From: Oegoconia quadripuncta
Taxonomy: Eukaryota; Arthropoda; Insecta; Lepidoptera; Autostichidae
DNA: 64,000 nucleotides
Direction: 5' to 3'
NCBI GenBank assembly: GCA_949316235.1
Contig: OX438744.1
Location: 2,852,001 to 2,916,000, forward strand
Part shown: one piece after another, positions 54,835 through 64,000 of the stretch
Layout of the letters: every line of letters starts with the position of its first letter
How positions within the stretch are numbered: position 1 is the stretch's first letter
The notes under the pieces: model-generated
What the model was told of the DNA's origin: nothing
The model's database searches: none
Seen by the model: only the letters and a program-made list of their open reading frames with translations
Translations under genes and position numbers: made by a program

Positions 54835-56698
54835 TCAGAGGTTCCTCCTAATACTAGGAGCCGGAGGGTTCTCAGCATCAGGATGATTTTTCATGGTCCT
54901 AATGGGAATAGCTGGTTCCGGATCAGGGACTTCACCTGACGGCGGGTTTCCTGGATTGGTTCGAGAGAGGGTAAGGATAGATAGAGGACGGCTGCGCGAT
55001 TTAATTAACATAACAAGTTTATAACTAAGAGAAATGGTTACAATACATATTATTATTATAATTGTAACAGAATAATGTGCCTCGTACCTAATTATGGGAT
55101 GTTGATTTATAACATTTTTCGCTTCGTCGGCAAGCGATTTTAATTTTGATTTTTTATCCGACGTGAAGATGTCTAAGTCAATGTTTTGTAATTTTAGGGG
55201 AGGCTCATTATTCATTATATCGCTAAACTTATCTAGAGTACAGCATGAATCATTTATGATATTAAAATCGGGGCTGACTATAGTAATATTAATTTTCACA
55301 TCATTGTATTTTGGTATCAACCTTGTGCCCTGGCTATATGCAATACAGTTGTTTGGTATTTTAACGATTCCTGTACCAATGATATCAATTTCCTTAATAT
55401 CGTTATTTGGACATTCTATATATATTTTACTTCTTTGGGATTGTATAAATAACCATCTATTACTATTTAGAGGTTTCCACAGGTCTATATGTCCATGAAC
55501 AAATTCTGTGGAGCACTGTACGGGTAATGTCCTTATCACGTGTGTCATGAGTTCACTTTCGCAGCTCGAGTGTGCACCAGTTGGGTACACTGTCATGACG
55601 TCACATATATATTCACCTTGGTTTATCACTATACATCCCTTCAAAGAGTTAAGGTTACAATACTCTGTTTTATCCTTAGTCATTGCTATATATTTATGAG
55701 TGGGTACTATGAAGGTGAAAGTATTCGGATTTACATAGTTGTGTGGGGTCGGCAAAGCTATGTTATGGAATAAGTTGTAGTCCTTAGGGGACACTAAAGG
55801 TATTCTTAATACAAAAACAATCTTGTTGTTTAAACTATAACACACTACGCTAGATATATTCATTACACTATGTATGTTACTTAACACTAAATCTATAGGT
55901 AACTTAAAATCTACAGGTAAGTATCGGTAGTTATCGACAATTTCTTGGTATAACTGCGTAGGTTGCAATACAGCTGGGTGCAGAATGTTTTGACTACTTA
56001 GTGCAATGGCGTTTATCGCATCTTCGAGTCGAAACGATAAGGTTAGTATGGATGCTTCCAAACTGTTTAAAATGGAATTTATATTTTGTTTTATGATTAA
56101 TTCATTAGTTAGAAATGTTATGTTTTTTAAATTTAAGGAGAAATTGTCGATAGCTCGATTAAGGTTGGCCTCATTAATTTTTATATCATATAGAGTATGG
56201 TTCAATTTTCCCAAAATTGAGGAAGTCACTAAAATATTTTCCTTCACTAGTGAGGCTAGTCTTTTTTCGTTGTTTTGTGCATCTTGGATGGCGTTATCAT
56301 ATTTGATGGCGTCATCCTCGTCTAAGGTTCCGAATACTATTTTCGAAAGAGAACCAATGCCACTTATCCACGCCGCTCTTTTGAACCTTCTATCAACTAA
56401 ATGAGAGATAGCAGAGTACTCTGATACCATATCGTGATACCTTACGGTTAATGGTTCTAGTACGCTGTAACATTCTAAATTATTTGACGTTTCAATTTGA
56501 ATTTGATTGCACTCGTGGCGTAAAGTTCCTAACACAGAGTTAATATTTTTTATATGGGGTTCAAAATGAGAAATATCAAGTGGAGTGACTACATCTAAGT
56601 GGCTTACGCGTATTTTAAGTACACCAAGTGGATCAAAGTATATACCGCTGCTTGCATTGATCTGTTGGACCAACTCTGCGTGACCTTGGGCCAGTACG
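54835..56698 (-). CDS. env: Errantivirus env, main coding exon (baculovirus F-like)
   Basis: The frame opens from an ATG at 56715, but a good splice acceptor (TTCCGTTACAG, AG at 56700-56699) lies inside its first codons, so the real exon starts at 56698. Over 626 residues of open frame: a dibasic cleavage site RRFKR (109-113), a small-residue/hydrophobic fusion-peptide-like stretch right after it (114-130), a helical region, a Cys-rich membrane-proximal half, one transmembrane segment (about 548-571, Ile-rich) and a ~55-residue Pro-rich cytoplasmic tail. This is the Baculo_F-like layout of errantivirus envelope proteins, which are placed on the cell or virion surface for membrane fusion. No signal peptide is encoded in this exon; it is predicted from the upstream leader exon. 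No internal stops. Confidence 0.88.
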
Positions 56699-56841
56699 CT
56701 GTAACGGAAAAGCATAATATACTTAAGTCATCTGTACTTATGGCTTGCTACCTAATAAAGATAAAATGTGTAAAATGTAAAATAAAATATATGTATATAA
56801 TGTATAGCTATTGTAAAATAGCCGTTACTCGTAGTAGGCGT

Positions 56842-59800
56842 TTATTGCACCTCCACATGTTTTACTTCGTCAAAATGATGCTTTACATGACGCCTATTTA
56901 TAAGCAATGATAGTGTATGATTACCGTGAATTTTAACAACCTTGTATGGACCCTTCCATACAGGGGATAAGGCTTTACGGAGCCTAAGGTGGTGCTTGAG
57001 TAGAACGAAGTCGCCAACTTTGTACGTTACAGGTCGAGTATGGGAGTCGTAATATTCTTTAGAAGATTTTTTAGATCTATGGATAAACTCTAGGGCTTTA
57101 TCGCGTGTATGCTTCATCCTATGCTGTAGCATCTTAACGTATTCTGGGTAAGTGGTGCTAGAATTGTCGTCATAGACGGAGTCGGGAATGTGGGGTTTAT
57201 ATCCGAATAATAGCTCAAAAGGGGAATAGTGTGTTGTCGAGTGTACAGTCGTGTTATATGCTAGCATGGCTGTGAACACGTAACGGGGCCAATTATCTTG
57301 GTTATCGTTGACGTAAGACTTTAGATACTCTTTAAGGGTTGAGTGTGATCTCTCTAGAGCACCCTGTGTTTGCGGGTGGTACGGAGCGGACCACAATTGC
57401 TTGGTTTTCAGGAATTCACATGTTTTCTTAAATATTTCTGCTGTGAAATTTGTGCCTTGATCGGTAAGTATACGTTTCGGGATTCCGAACATTGAAATGA
57501 AATGGAGGAGGCATTCACATGATTCCTCGGCGGTGGTACTACGGAGGGGATAGGCTAAAGAGAATTTCGTTAAGTCGTCTTGCATGGTCAGGATGTATTT
57601 AAGCTTGGCTGTGCCTGATTCAGGTAAAGGACCGACAATATCCAAAGATAGCCTCTCAAATGGGGATGTAGAAGTAGAAGTTATTATCATCGGGGCTCTA
57701 TTAGTTTTGCGTAATGCTTTGTTGGTTTGACACGAGGAGCATTTTTTAACGTATTCCTCGATATCGTTGCGCATGTTTTTCCAATAGAATTTCTCTTTTA
57801 TACGATTTAGCATTCTGGTAGATCCTAAGTGTCCAGCAATTGGAATGTCGTGGTTTTCTTTAAGGATTTTAGAGATTTCACTCATTGATGGGTATATAAT
57901 GCTATTATGGTATATGTGGACCTTTATATTAGTCCCGTCGAACAGGTAGCTAAACATATTATATATTTTAACGAAAGAGTGTCTATCGAAGGGGTTCTTA
58001 AAGTCAGATGTGCTGATTTCGTTCATTGTTGCATAGGACATCATTATTTGGTCACGAGTATATTTTAAAGACTTGAATATATCCGGGTATGAGTTCTCGT
58101 CGAAGTGATGGACCTTCGTGAAGAGGAAAAGGTAGGTTTTGTTGTTGACGGTCAAGGGTAAGAACGTATATAAGGATCTATCTTGTTGTAAAAACTCTTT
58201 ACGTTCGGATTCTGGACAATTGTTTAGGATGTCTTGGATGTAAGGCATGGAGTCGTCCAGGTCTATCGAGGTAGGTATGATGATCAACGATTGGTTTCCT
58301 TTTAACAGGTTCTCGTTGTGCTCGATAATAAGAGTATCATGTGTTCTTCCAGGGGATTTTAGGAATTGACTATATGTTTCATCGGTTAACTGTGAGTTTT
58401 CAGTTGTTGGTGGAGCAGGGTCAGGACTCGAAACAGGTAAGATTTCAGGTGTTAGTTCTAGGTGTGGTTCGTCAGGGATGGAGCCTAAGTAGTCCATTAT
58501 CTCGTTTTCAATTTCAGAGTCTACAGAGTTATTACCAAAGCTAACCGGTGGGGATGTCAAAAGGGTCTGGAAATCATTACATGTCTCATTAGGTGAATCT
58601 TGCGGCTGTGATCTTTGTGGAGGAAGTTCATCGTCGGGGCAAGTATTAGGATTTAAGGATTCTTTGTTTTTAGGATATATGGGGTTCACAGGATATCTGG
58701 AAAGCGCGTCAGCAGCGGAGTTTAGTTTACCTTTGCGATATTCAATGTCATAGTCATATTCTTCTAACTTCAACCTCCATCGCTGAAGTTTGCTGCTAGG
58801 ATCTTTATGGTTGAACAACCACTTCAAAGGTCTGTGGTCGGTGACAATAAGGAATTTATGTCCGTAAAGATAAGGACGAAATGTTTTGCATCCGTACAGG
58901 ATGGATAGCAACTCCTTTTCGGTAGTGCTATAGTTCGATTCGCTTTTATTGAGGGTACGTGATGCGAAGGCTACAGGCTGATCCTTACCGACAGAACCCT
59001 GTGAGAGCACGGCGCCAACTGCGTAATTTGAAGCGTCACAGGTTAGGATGAAAGGCTGATTAAAGTCAGGATAAATAAGAAGTGGAGCCGTCGTCAGTTT
59101 ATGCTTCAACATGTCAAATGCGAGTTGTTGTTGGTTCTCCCATTTAAACGGTATGTCCTTTTTTAATAAATTGGTTAGTGCTTTCGCAGTTTTGGAAAAA
59201 TCGGGTATAAAGCGACGGTAGTACGACACGAGACCAAGAAAAGATTTTATATCTTTTGGAGTTTTTGGGATAGGAAATTCGGTCACCGCTTTGATCTTTT
59301 CCGGATTCGGTTTGACTCCTTGTTCCGAAATTACGTGTCCTAGATAGCAGACTTCACGCCTTAAAAATTCGCACTTGTCGGGTTGGAGCTTAAGGTTGAA
59401 TTTCCGGATTCTCTCGAAGATTGCTGTTAAATTATTAATACAGGATCTCAAATCATGGCCGTAGCAGACCACATCGTCCAAATACACAAAACATCGGATA
59501 CCCTGAAGACCCGATAGGGCAGAATTCATGAGTCTTTGGAATGTTGAAGGAGCATTCTTTAGCCCAAATGGCATTCTGGAAAACTGGAAGTGTCCTTCCG
59601 GGACTGTGAAGGCCGTTTTCAATTTGTCAGTGTCCTTTAATTGGATTTGATGGAAACCGGATGCTAAGTCCAGTGTAGAAAAGTATTTGCTATCTCCCAG
59701 CTGGTCTAAGATCTCGGTGATCTGAGGAAGGGGATATGTGTCACCGATTGTGACATCATTAAGTTTTCGGTAATCTATCACAACTCGCCATTTTTGTATA

Positions 59801-61118
59801 TTAGAGGCGTCGAGTTTTTTGGGTACAACCCATATGGGGGATGACCAAGGTGAATCGGAGGGTTCTATTATATTCTGTTCCAACATCTTGTTAATTTGGT
59901 TTCGCACTTCGGTTTTGTGAATTTCGGGAAATCTGTAAGACTTGGTATGAATAGGGATATCCGTTGTCGTTTTGATTTCGTGTTGGAGGGCGTTGGTATA
60001 TGTGAGATTTTCTTCGGGAAGGTGAAATATATCGGAAAAATCATAACACAATTGTAAAAGGGCGTCTCTTTCCTCATCATTGAGGTGTGAGATACGCAGC
60101 TGGTCTAACACTCGTTCGGTGCGTTGAACGCTATTCGTTGTAGTGGTTATATTATTCACTGGGATGGACGGGCATTGCACAATTTGCGGGGGATCAAATG
60201 AATCGAGTTCGAGGTTTAGGTTGGATTTAACGGTTATGGGTTTCTCGGAGGTATTAACGACGGATATATTTACTCTATTATTTTCCTTGACGTGGACAAG
60301 GCAATTGGCAATTAGTAGGCTTTCTGATAGCCTTTGGTCAAGGATTAGTCCCTCCTTGATTTCTGGATTTAATACAGAACATTCGATAATAGTTTCGGTT
60401 CTGGCTGGAATTATGTAAGCAGGATCATGGAAGTATAATTTCAGTGATGTTTTCCCTATGTGAAGAAGGTTGTCAGTGTAGTTTATGTTGCAGTTGAAGG
60501 CGTTGAGCATGTCGGAACCAATGATTCCATCGTAGGGTAAATGAATTTCATCAAGGACGTGAAACGAGTGAGATATCGTGGATTTAGGAAGTTGTAACTT
60601 TAATTGGAAGTGACCTCGGGTGCTAATGGTTTCTTCAGCGGGATCAATACCTTTCAATTGGATGGTTTCTTTAATGAGCTTAGGTAGGTTTTCTATGCAT
60701 GAGAATTTTATTAGACTCACTGAGGATCCTGAGTCGACTAACAGGGACAATGGGATATCGGATACGGAGGATTTTACGAGGATGTGTGGTAATAAGGTCT
60801 TTGTAGGGTTACTAGTTATCTCAAAAATGTTGGATTTACGAGGATTTGGTAAAGGAGTATTTTCAGGTTGTTGTAAGGATACGGCGGATACAGTGGGAGC
60901 AGATCTATGATTTTGGGGCTGGTTACCCGGTTTGTTAGACTGCTGGATGTCGCTTATAACAGCGGATACAGTGGAAGCAGATCTGTGATTTTGGGGCTGG
61001 TTACCCGGTTTGTCAGATGGCTTGGTGTCGGTAATAGTAGGTGTAGTGGACATAGTGGATACGGTGAGAGCTCGAGGTTTCGGACTCGCGTGACACCCTC
61101 GTGAGTCCGTTACTCGTT
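56842..61118 (-). CDS. pol: Errantivirus pol (protease, RT, RNase H, integrase)
   Basis: The frame is open from the frameshift site at about 61118 to 56842; the first ATG is at 61053 (residue 1 here, 1403 residues). Two ~29-residue repeats fill the N-terminus (about 12-60). Then protease LVDSGSS (D107), reverse transcriptase with YLDD (524-527), RNase H (TCDAS, D673), a ~260-residue linker, and integrase with HHCC finger (H1068/H1075, C1105, C1108) and DDE triad (D1138, D1198, E1234), ending with a basic GPY/F-like C-terminal domain. All catalytic motifs are intact. It lies in the -1 frame relative to gag and is presumably made as Gag-Pol by frameshifting. It ends ~140 bp before the env acceptor. 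Confidence 0.95.
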
Positions 61119-61122
61119 TTTT
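61082..61122 (-). promoter_or_regulatory. -1 ribosomal frameshift signal between gag and pol
   Basis: Slippery heptamer A AAA AAC (61122 to 61116) in the correct gag phase, one codon before the gag TAA (61112-61110). After a 7-nt spacer, GGACTC (61108-61103) pairs with GAGTCC (61087-61082), extendable by two more pairs past a mismatch, with a ~9-15 nt loop. A slip of -1 enters the pol frame exactly. Confidence 0.85.
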
Positions 61123-62171
61123 GGAGTATCGTCAACTGTGTCGTAACCGACATGGTCAATAGTTGTGTCGTAGTCGTAGGTTTCAGGGTTCCCATCGGAT
61201 ACGAAATGAATGCGCTGAGGTGCCTTGGTTTGATTTGAGTCGAAGTTCTTGAAACGGTTGTTATTAAATTCTCTTTTACGACATTGTTCTAGGGTGTGCC
61301 CCGGATTTTTGCAGTATCTACAGAAAGGAACACTAGGGTTACTCGGATTATTGTTATAGTTACTAGCGCGTGGGACTTGCGGATTTTGGTTACGACGCAC
61401 AAATTGGGCGTTTGGCCTTGGGTTATTCGAAGGTCGTGCATATTGGCTGCTAGACGGGCCTGGATTGTGTTTACTTAACGACTGTTGCAATCTTTCCTCT
61501 GAAATGGCTATATTTATAGCTTCGTTTAAAGTTTTGGCTGATTTACATCTAACAAAGTTTGAAATTCGAGGTGTTAATCCCATTTGGAAATGGTGGAGGG
61601 CTAACTCCTCCATGGCTGCCGTGCGACCAATCATTTCTCTACTTTTATGGCCATGTGAAAGGGAAATTTCAGTCAAGAGTTGAGATAAATACGTTTCTAC
61701 CCTTAGAGCGTACTGGCTAACCGGTTCACCGCTTTGCTGTTTGCATTCTTGCAAATCCGTGAGGAGGTGAGCATAATGCTTCCTCTCGCTGAACTGTGTT
61801 TTCAAAAACTCTTTAAGCTGCTGCCAAGTCGTAAATTCTTTTATGGAGCATGCGGTTTCGGCCTTGCCTTCTAGTTGACACAAGATGTACTTAAAAAGGG
61901 TGTCCTTTTGGCACTCCGATGCTAATTCATAAGCGTTATTGCAGTTTACCAAAAATGAATTTAGTTTTTCTCGAGAGCCATCATATGGTTTAATGAACTT
62001 TAGCAAAGTCGCGAGGTCTATCTCTGATTTAGTGATAGTTGTTGCTGTTTTTTTTCTAGCGCTGGACCTGGTAGATGGTCCTTGCGGGAGGGAGAAGTGG
62101 CCTTCGTCCTCTGTGTCAGTGACGGCTATCTCTGGCTTTTCGAATTTCGGGCTACTCGACCTCTCTGCCAT
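61110..62171 (-). CDS. gag: Errantivirus gag
   Basis: 353 residues: an N-terminal linker rich in Ser/Asp/Glu; a capsid-like helical region (about 50-235) with LLKFIKPYDG and a QYALRVE block; a Pro/Asn/Arg-rich stretch; and one CCHC zinc knuckle C-x2-C-x4-H-x4-C (C284, C287, H292, C297) followed by basic residues, the nucleic-acid-binding part of nucleocapsid. It forms the particle core and packages RNA. The start at 62171 is the first ATG of the frame and gives a normal errantivirus Gag size. It lies within the predicted env intron. Confidence 0.92.
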   Translation of the reverse strand: MAERSSSPKFEKPEIAVTDTEDEGHFSLPQGPSTRSSARKKTATTITKSEIDLATLLKFIKPYDGSREKLNSFLVNCNNAYELASECQKDTLFKYILCQLEGKAETACSIKEFTTWQQLKEFLKTQFSERKHYAHLLTDLQECKQQSGEPVSQYALRVETYLSQLLTEISLSHGHKSREMIGRTAAMEELALHHFQMGLTPRISNFVRCKSAKTLNEAINIAISEERLQQSLSKHNPGPSSSQYARPSNNPRPNAQFVRRNQNPQVPRASNYNNNPSNPSVPFCRYCKNPGHTLEQCRKREFNNNRFKNFDSNQTKAPQRIHFVSDGNPETYDYDTTIDHVGYDTVDDTPKNE

Positions 62172-62286
62172 TTTACAAAATATAATAGGAACTTGAAAGT
62201 AACCAATGGAATTGATTGAATTAAAGAAATATTACAATTAATTAGATCCGAATGGAAGCAATGGCCAGGTATATAAAATTACTCAC

Positions 62287-62315
62287 TGGAATGCGAACAC
62301 GATTAGAATGTCCAT
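62287..62315 (-). CDS. env: Predicted env leader exon (signal peptide start)
   Basis: An ATG at 62315-62313 opens nine hydrophobic codons and ends in a phase-2 position directly before a good donor GTGAGT (62286-62281). The env acceptor at 56698 also needs two bases from an upstream exon, so frames agree. Hydrophobic codons at the join fit a secretory signal peptide, which the env exon itself lacks. Splicing over gag-pol to make env mRNA is known for errantiviruses. The exon is inferred from sequence only; a separate non-coding leader with another donor is the alternative. Confidence 0.6.
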
Positions 62316-62680
62316 ACTTTTCCTGTAGGTATGTCTTGGCGAGATGCGTAGGTGTTGATAAGTCACGGATACCGCGTCGCGCAGAAAGGATGATATTGGT
62401 CGCAGGAATAGAAATCACTTGTTGGATCACAATGAAAATCGATTACAGGCCACAGCAGTGGGGCCTTTGTTAACGGTGCTTGGCGAAGGCCGGCTACAGT
62501 CTGCAGCAGTGGGCCTTTTGTTGACTCTGGTGTCCTGGAGGGCCGGGCCGTAACACGTAGGTACAACGTAACTCGATGCAGTAGTTACGCTCACAACGGG
62601 GTCGGCACTTACACAACCACACACACACGAGTCGGGTACTTGGAATTCGAAGACGTACCGGGGATTCTACTTTTGAATCC

Positions 62681-62696
62681 CTTAACGCTGCCACCA
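62681..62696 (-). other. Primer-binding site
   Basis: Two bases inside the 5' LTR, the minus strand reads TGGTGGCAGCGTTAAG, complementary to a tRNA 3' end of the form CGCTGCCA-CCA. The tRNA species was not determined. Confidence 0.65.
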
Positions 62697-62698
62697 AA

Positions 62699-62918
62699 TG
62701 TTATGAGCCTCGGAAAATAATCCTTTTTAAAAAAAAAGAATAAAAGTCGGAAATAGAATTTGGGCAGCCGTCTAGCGTCGATGAGAGATGGGACGAGACT
62801 GGTGGGTCGGGGAGGCGCCGGAGTATATATCGGGCTAGGAATAGATGAGACGGCAGTTTAGAGCGGGTAAGAGGGGTTGCAAGGTAAGTGAGAAAGGGTA
62901 CAGTCTTCGGATATAACA
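62699..62918 (-). repeat. 5' LTR of the errantivirus
   Basis: 220 bp, matching the 3' LTR. Carries the promoter motifs that would drive the genomic RNA. Confidence 0.92.
62797..62830 (-). promoter_or_regulatory. LTR core promoter (TATA and initiator)
   Basis: On the minus strand, TATATA (first T at 62829) is followed by CCAGTC with its A at 62800, an interval of 29 bp, the standard TATA-to-start spacing. The same pair is in the 3' LTR (TATA at 54674-54680). The start of R would be near 62800. Confidence 0.6.
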
Positions 62919-62980
62919 GTACGTGCTCGGTAGAAGGTATCCTTCCATATTACTCTTTAGTTAATTTTCGGGCGGGCGCA

Positions 62981-63160
62981 CAAATTTACACCAATCAACT
63001 AGCCCGAAACTAAGCAAAGCTTGGATACTAGATAAACATCCGTGACTCGGGAATAAATGTTCGTATTCGTCACAGAATCATTTACCCGTCGCGGGATTCG
63101 AACTTGCAACCGTTTTGGTTTCGCTGACAGGGTCACTATCCACTACACCAATCGGTCGTT
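62981..63160 (-). repeat. SINE, family A, internally deleted
   Basis: Head at the right (CGATTGGTGTAGTGGATAGT); part of the body (the CATACATAAATATT section) is missing. Confidence 0.7.
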
Positions 63161-63166
63161 ATAATG

Positions 63167-63453
63167 CCGCCTCCGTGGCTTAATGTAAACAACATTGGGT
63201 TTACGATTTGTCGCGGGTTTCGATCCCCAGCGGGGTACATGTTAAAGTACTCTGTTTGGTTGGCTTATCTAAATCTGCCGCCAAGCAGCAGTGTCAATAG
63301 CATTGTTGTGTTCCGGTTGTCAGAGATAAGATAGCCAGTCCTCCAAACGTGTTGGGGTTTCCGGGTCAGTACGCTTTCATCTTCGACCTCATCTTCACTT
63401 AACATCAGGTGTGATTGAGGTCAAGTACCAACCCGTTGTGCATAAAAAAAAAA
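63167..63453 (+). repeat. SINE, family B, slightly deleted
   Basis: CCGCCTCCGTGGCTTAATG to an A-run. The GTAGGGCATTTTAAATGTCC section is missing. Confidence 0.75.
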
Positions 63454-63555
63454 TTGCGGGCCCGTGGAACGAACTTGAACTAGAGGCGAGGTTACAATTG
63501 ATCTGCAAACGTCATAGTCATTGGGACGATGATCCTGCCCTCTATCTAATCTAAT

Positions 63556-63765
63556 GTTATAAATGCGAAAATTTGGATGTTTATTTGTTTGTTGCTAAAT
63601 CACGGCGAAAAGGATGAACGGATTTTGATGAAATTTGGTATATTGATAAAATATACTCTGGATCCTATGTCTTAACATAGGATATTTTTAAGGGGGCAAA
63701 GTGAGTAGTAAATTTCCGCGATAAAGTTATTCCACACAGGCGAAGCCGCGGGCGGAAAGCTAGTA
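63556..63765 (-). mobile_element. Helitron-like element
   Basis: From TGTTATAAATGCGAAAATTT to AAGCCGCGGGCGGAAAGCTA, then GTATA: a nearly complete non-autonomous copy. Confidence 0.65.
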
Positions 63766-63887
63766 TAATATCAAGTAGTCAATCACTTTGTTCTATTCAT
63801 GATTAATAACATTAATAACATTTACCGTTTACATTTTTATGATTGTAAGTTCGCAACATTGTTGTTACGATTGGGATTTACTTTTCT

Positions 63888-64000
63888 TTTTTATGCACGA
63901 CGGGTTCCTACTTGACCTCAATCACACCTGATGTTAAGTGAAGATGAGGTCGAAGGTGGAAACGTACTGACCCGGAAACCCCAACACATTTGGGGATGTC
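63888..64000 (-). repeat. SINE, family B, cut by the window end
   Basis: Tail first (TTTTATGCACGACGGGTTC), then GACCTCAATCACACCTGATG and CCCGGAAACCCCAACAC. Confidence 0.75.

Larger units (their letters stand above)
54545..62922 (-). mobile_element. Complete errantivirus (gypsy-type endogenous retrovirus)
   Basis: Two 220-bp LTRs (54549-54768 and 62699-62918) that look identical by eye, each starting TGTTAT and ending ATAACA, flanked by the 4-bp duplication GTAC (54545-54548 and 62919-62922). Between them on the minus strand lie a leader with primer-binding site, gag, pol and env, all with open frames. The order, the 4-bp duplication and a baculovirus-F-type env are those of insect errantiviruses. 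Identical LTRs imply very recent insertion, and the open frames mean it could still be functional. Both LTRs are kept, so it is not a solo remnant. Confidence 0.95.

Noticed and set aside
62242..62697. Several small frames in the errantivirus leader as extra viral genes
   Set aside because: Overlapping frames in the untranslated leader with no conserved features. Only the short leader exon has splice-phase support.

Overview
This window looks like nuclear DNA of a lepidopteran insect (moth or butterfly). It is AT-rich and gene-poor, and it is crowded with tRNA-headed SINEs, Helitron-like elements with CCGCCCGCGG...CTAG-type ends, truncated LINEs of RTE, CR1 and R1/Jockey type, and short inverted-repeat elements. 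The call rests on recognising repeat types from memory; no database was searched. No real tRNA, rRNA or CRISPR was found: every tRNA-like block is the head of a dispersed repeat.

Layout. 1-7 kb: the 3' end of a plus-strand coding segment (2-319), minus-strand exon-like segments at 671-1448 and 5622-6708, and between them an intact family B DNA polymerase (1936-5475) of the Polinton/Maverick/adintovirus kind, enclosed by a candidate imperfect inverted repeat (1752-1792 and 5565-5605). 7-9.7 kb: AT-rich DNA with two possible small plus-strand exons. 9.8-11.2 kb: a 153-bp dimeric tandem repeat that is open in one frame for 440 codons. 13.0-14.7 kb: an intronless flavin monoamine-oxidase-like gene with a damaged dinucleotide-binding motif, bracketed by two opposite copies of a 149-bp Harbinger-like MITE. 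15-39 kb: repeat-rich DNA with SINEs, LINE ends, nested MITEs and a possible orphan promoter. 39.6-40.5 kb: a second tandem array, with a 157-bp unit. 41-54 kb: more SINEs, truncated LINEs with clean target-site duplications, foldback elements and a long (TA)n tract.

54,545-62,922 holds a complete minus-strand errantivirus (gypsy-type endogenous retrovirus of insects). It has two 220-bp LTRs that look identical by eye, a GTAC target duplication, gag, pol (protease, RT, RNase H, integrase) and a baculovirus-F-like env. The sequence also shows how it may be expressed: an LTR TATA box and initiator; a textbook -1 frameshift signal (A AAA AAC, 7-nt spacer, stem-loop) joining gag to pol; and a splice acceptor at the start of the env frame that matches in phase a short hydrophobic leader exon ahead of gag. 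The last 1.1 kb are SINE and Helitron copies.

Only the polymerase, the MAO-like gene and the three errantivirus genes are firm protein-coding calls. The other gene models are exon-level guesses from open frames and splice-like sites.
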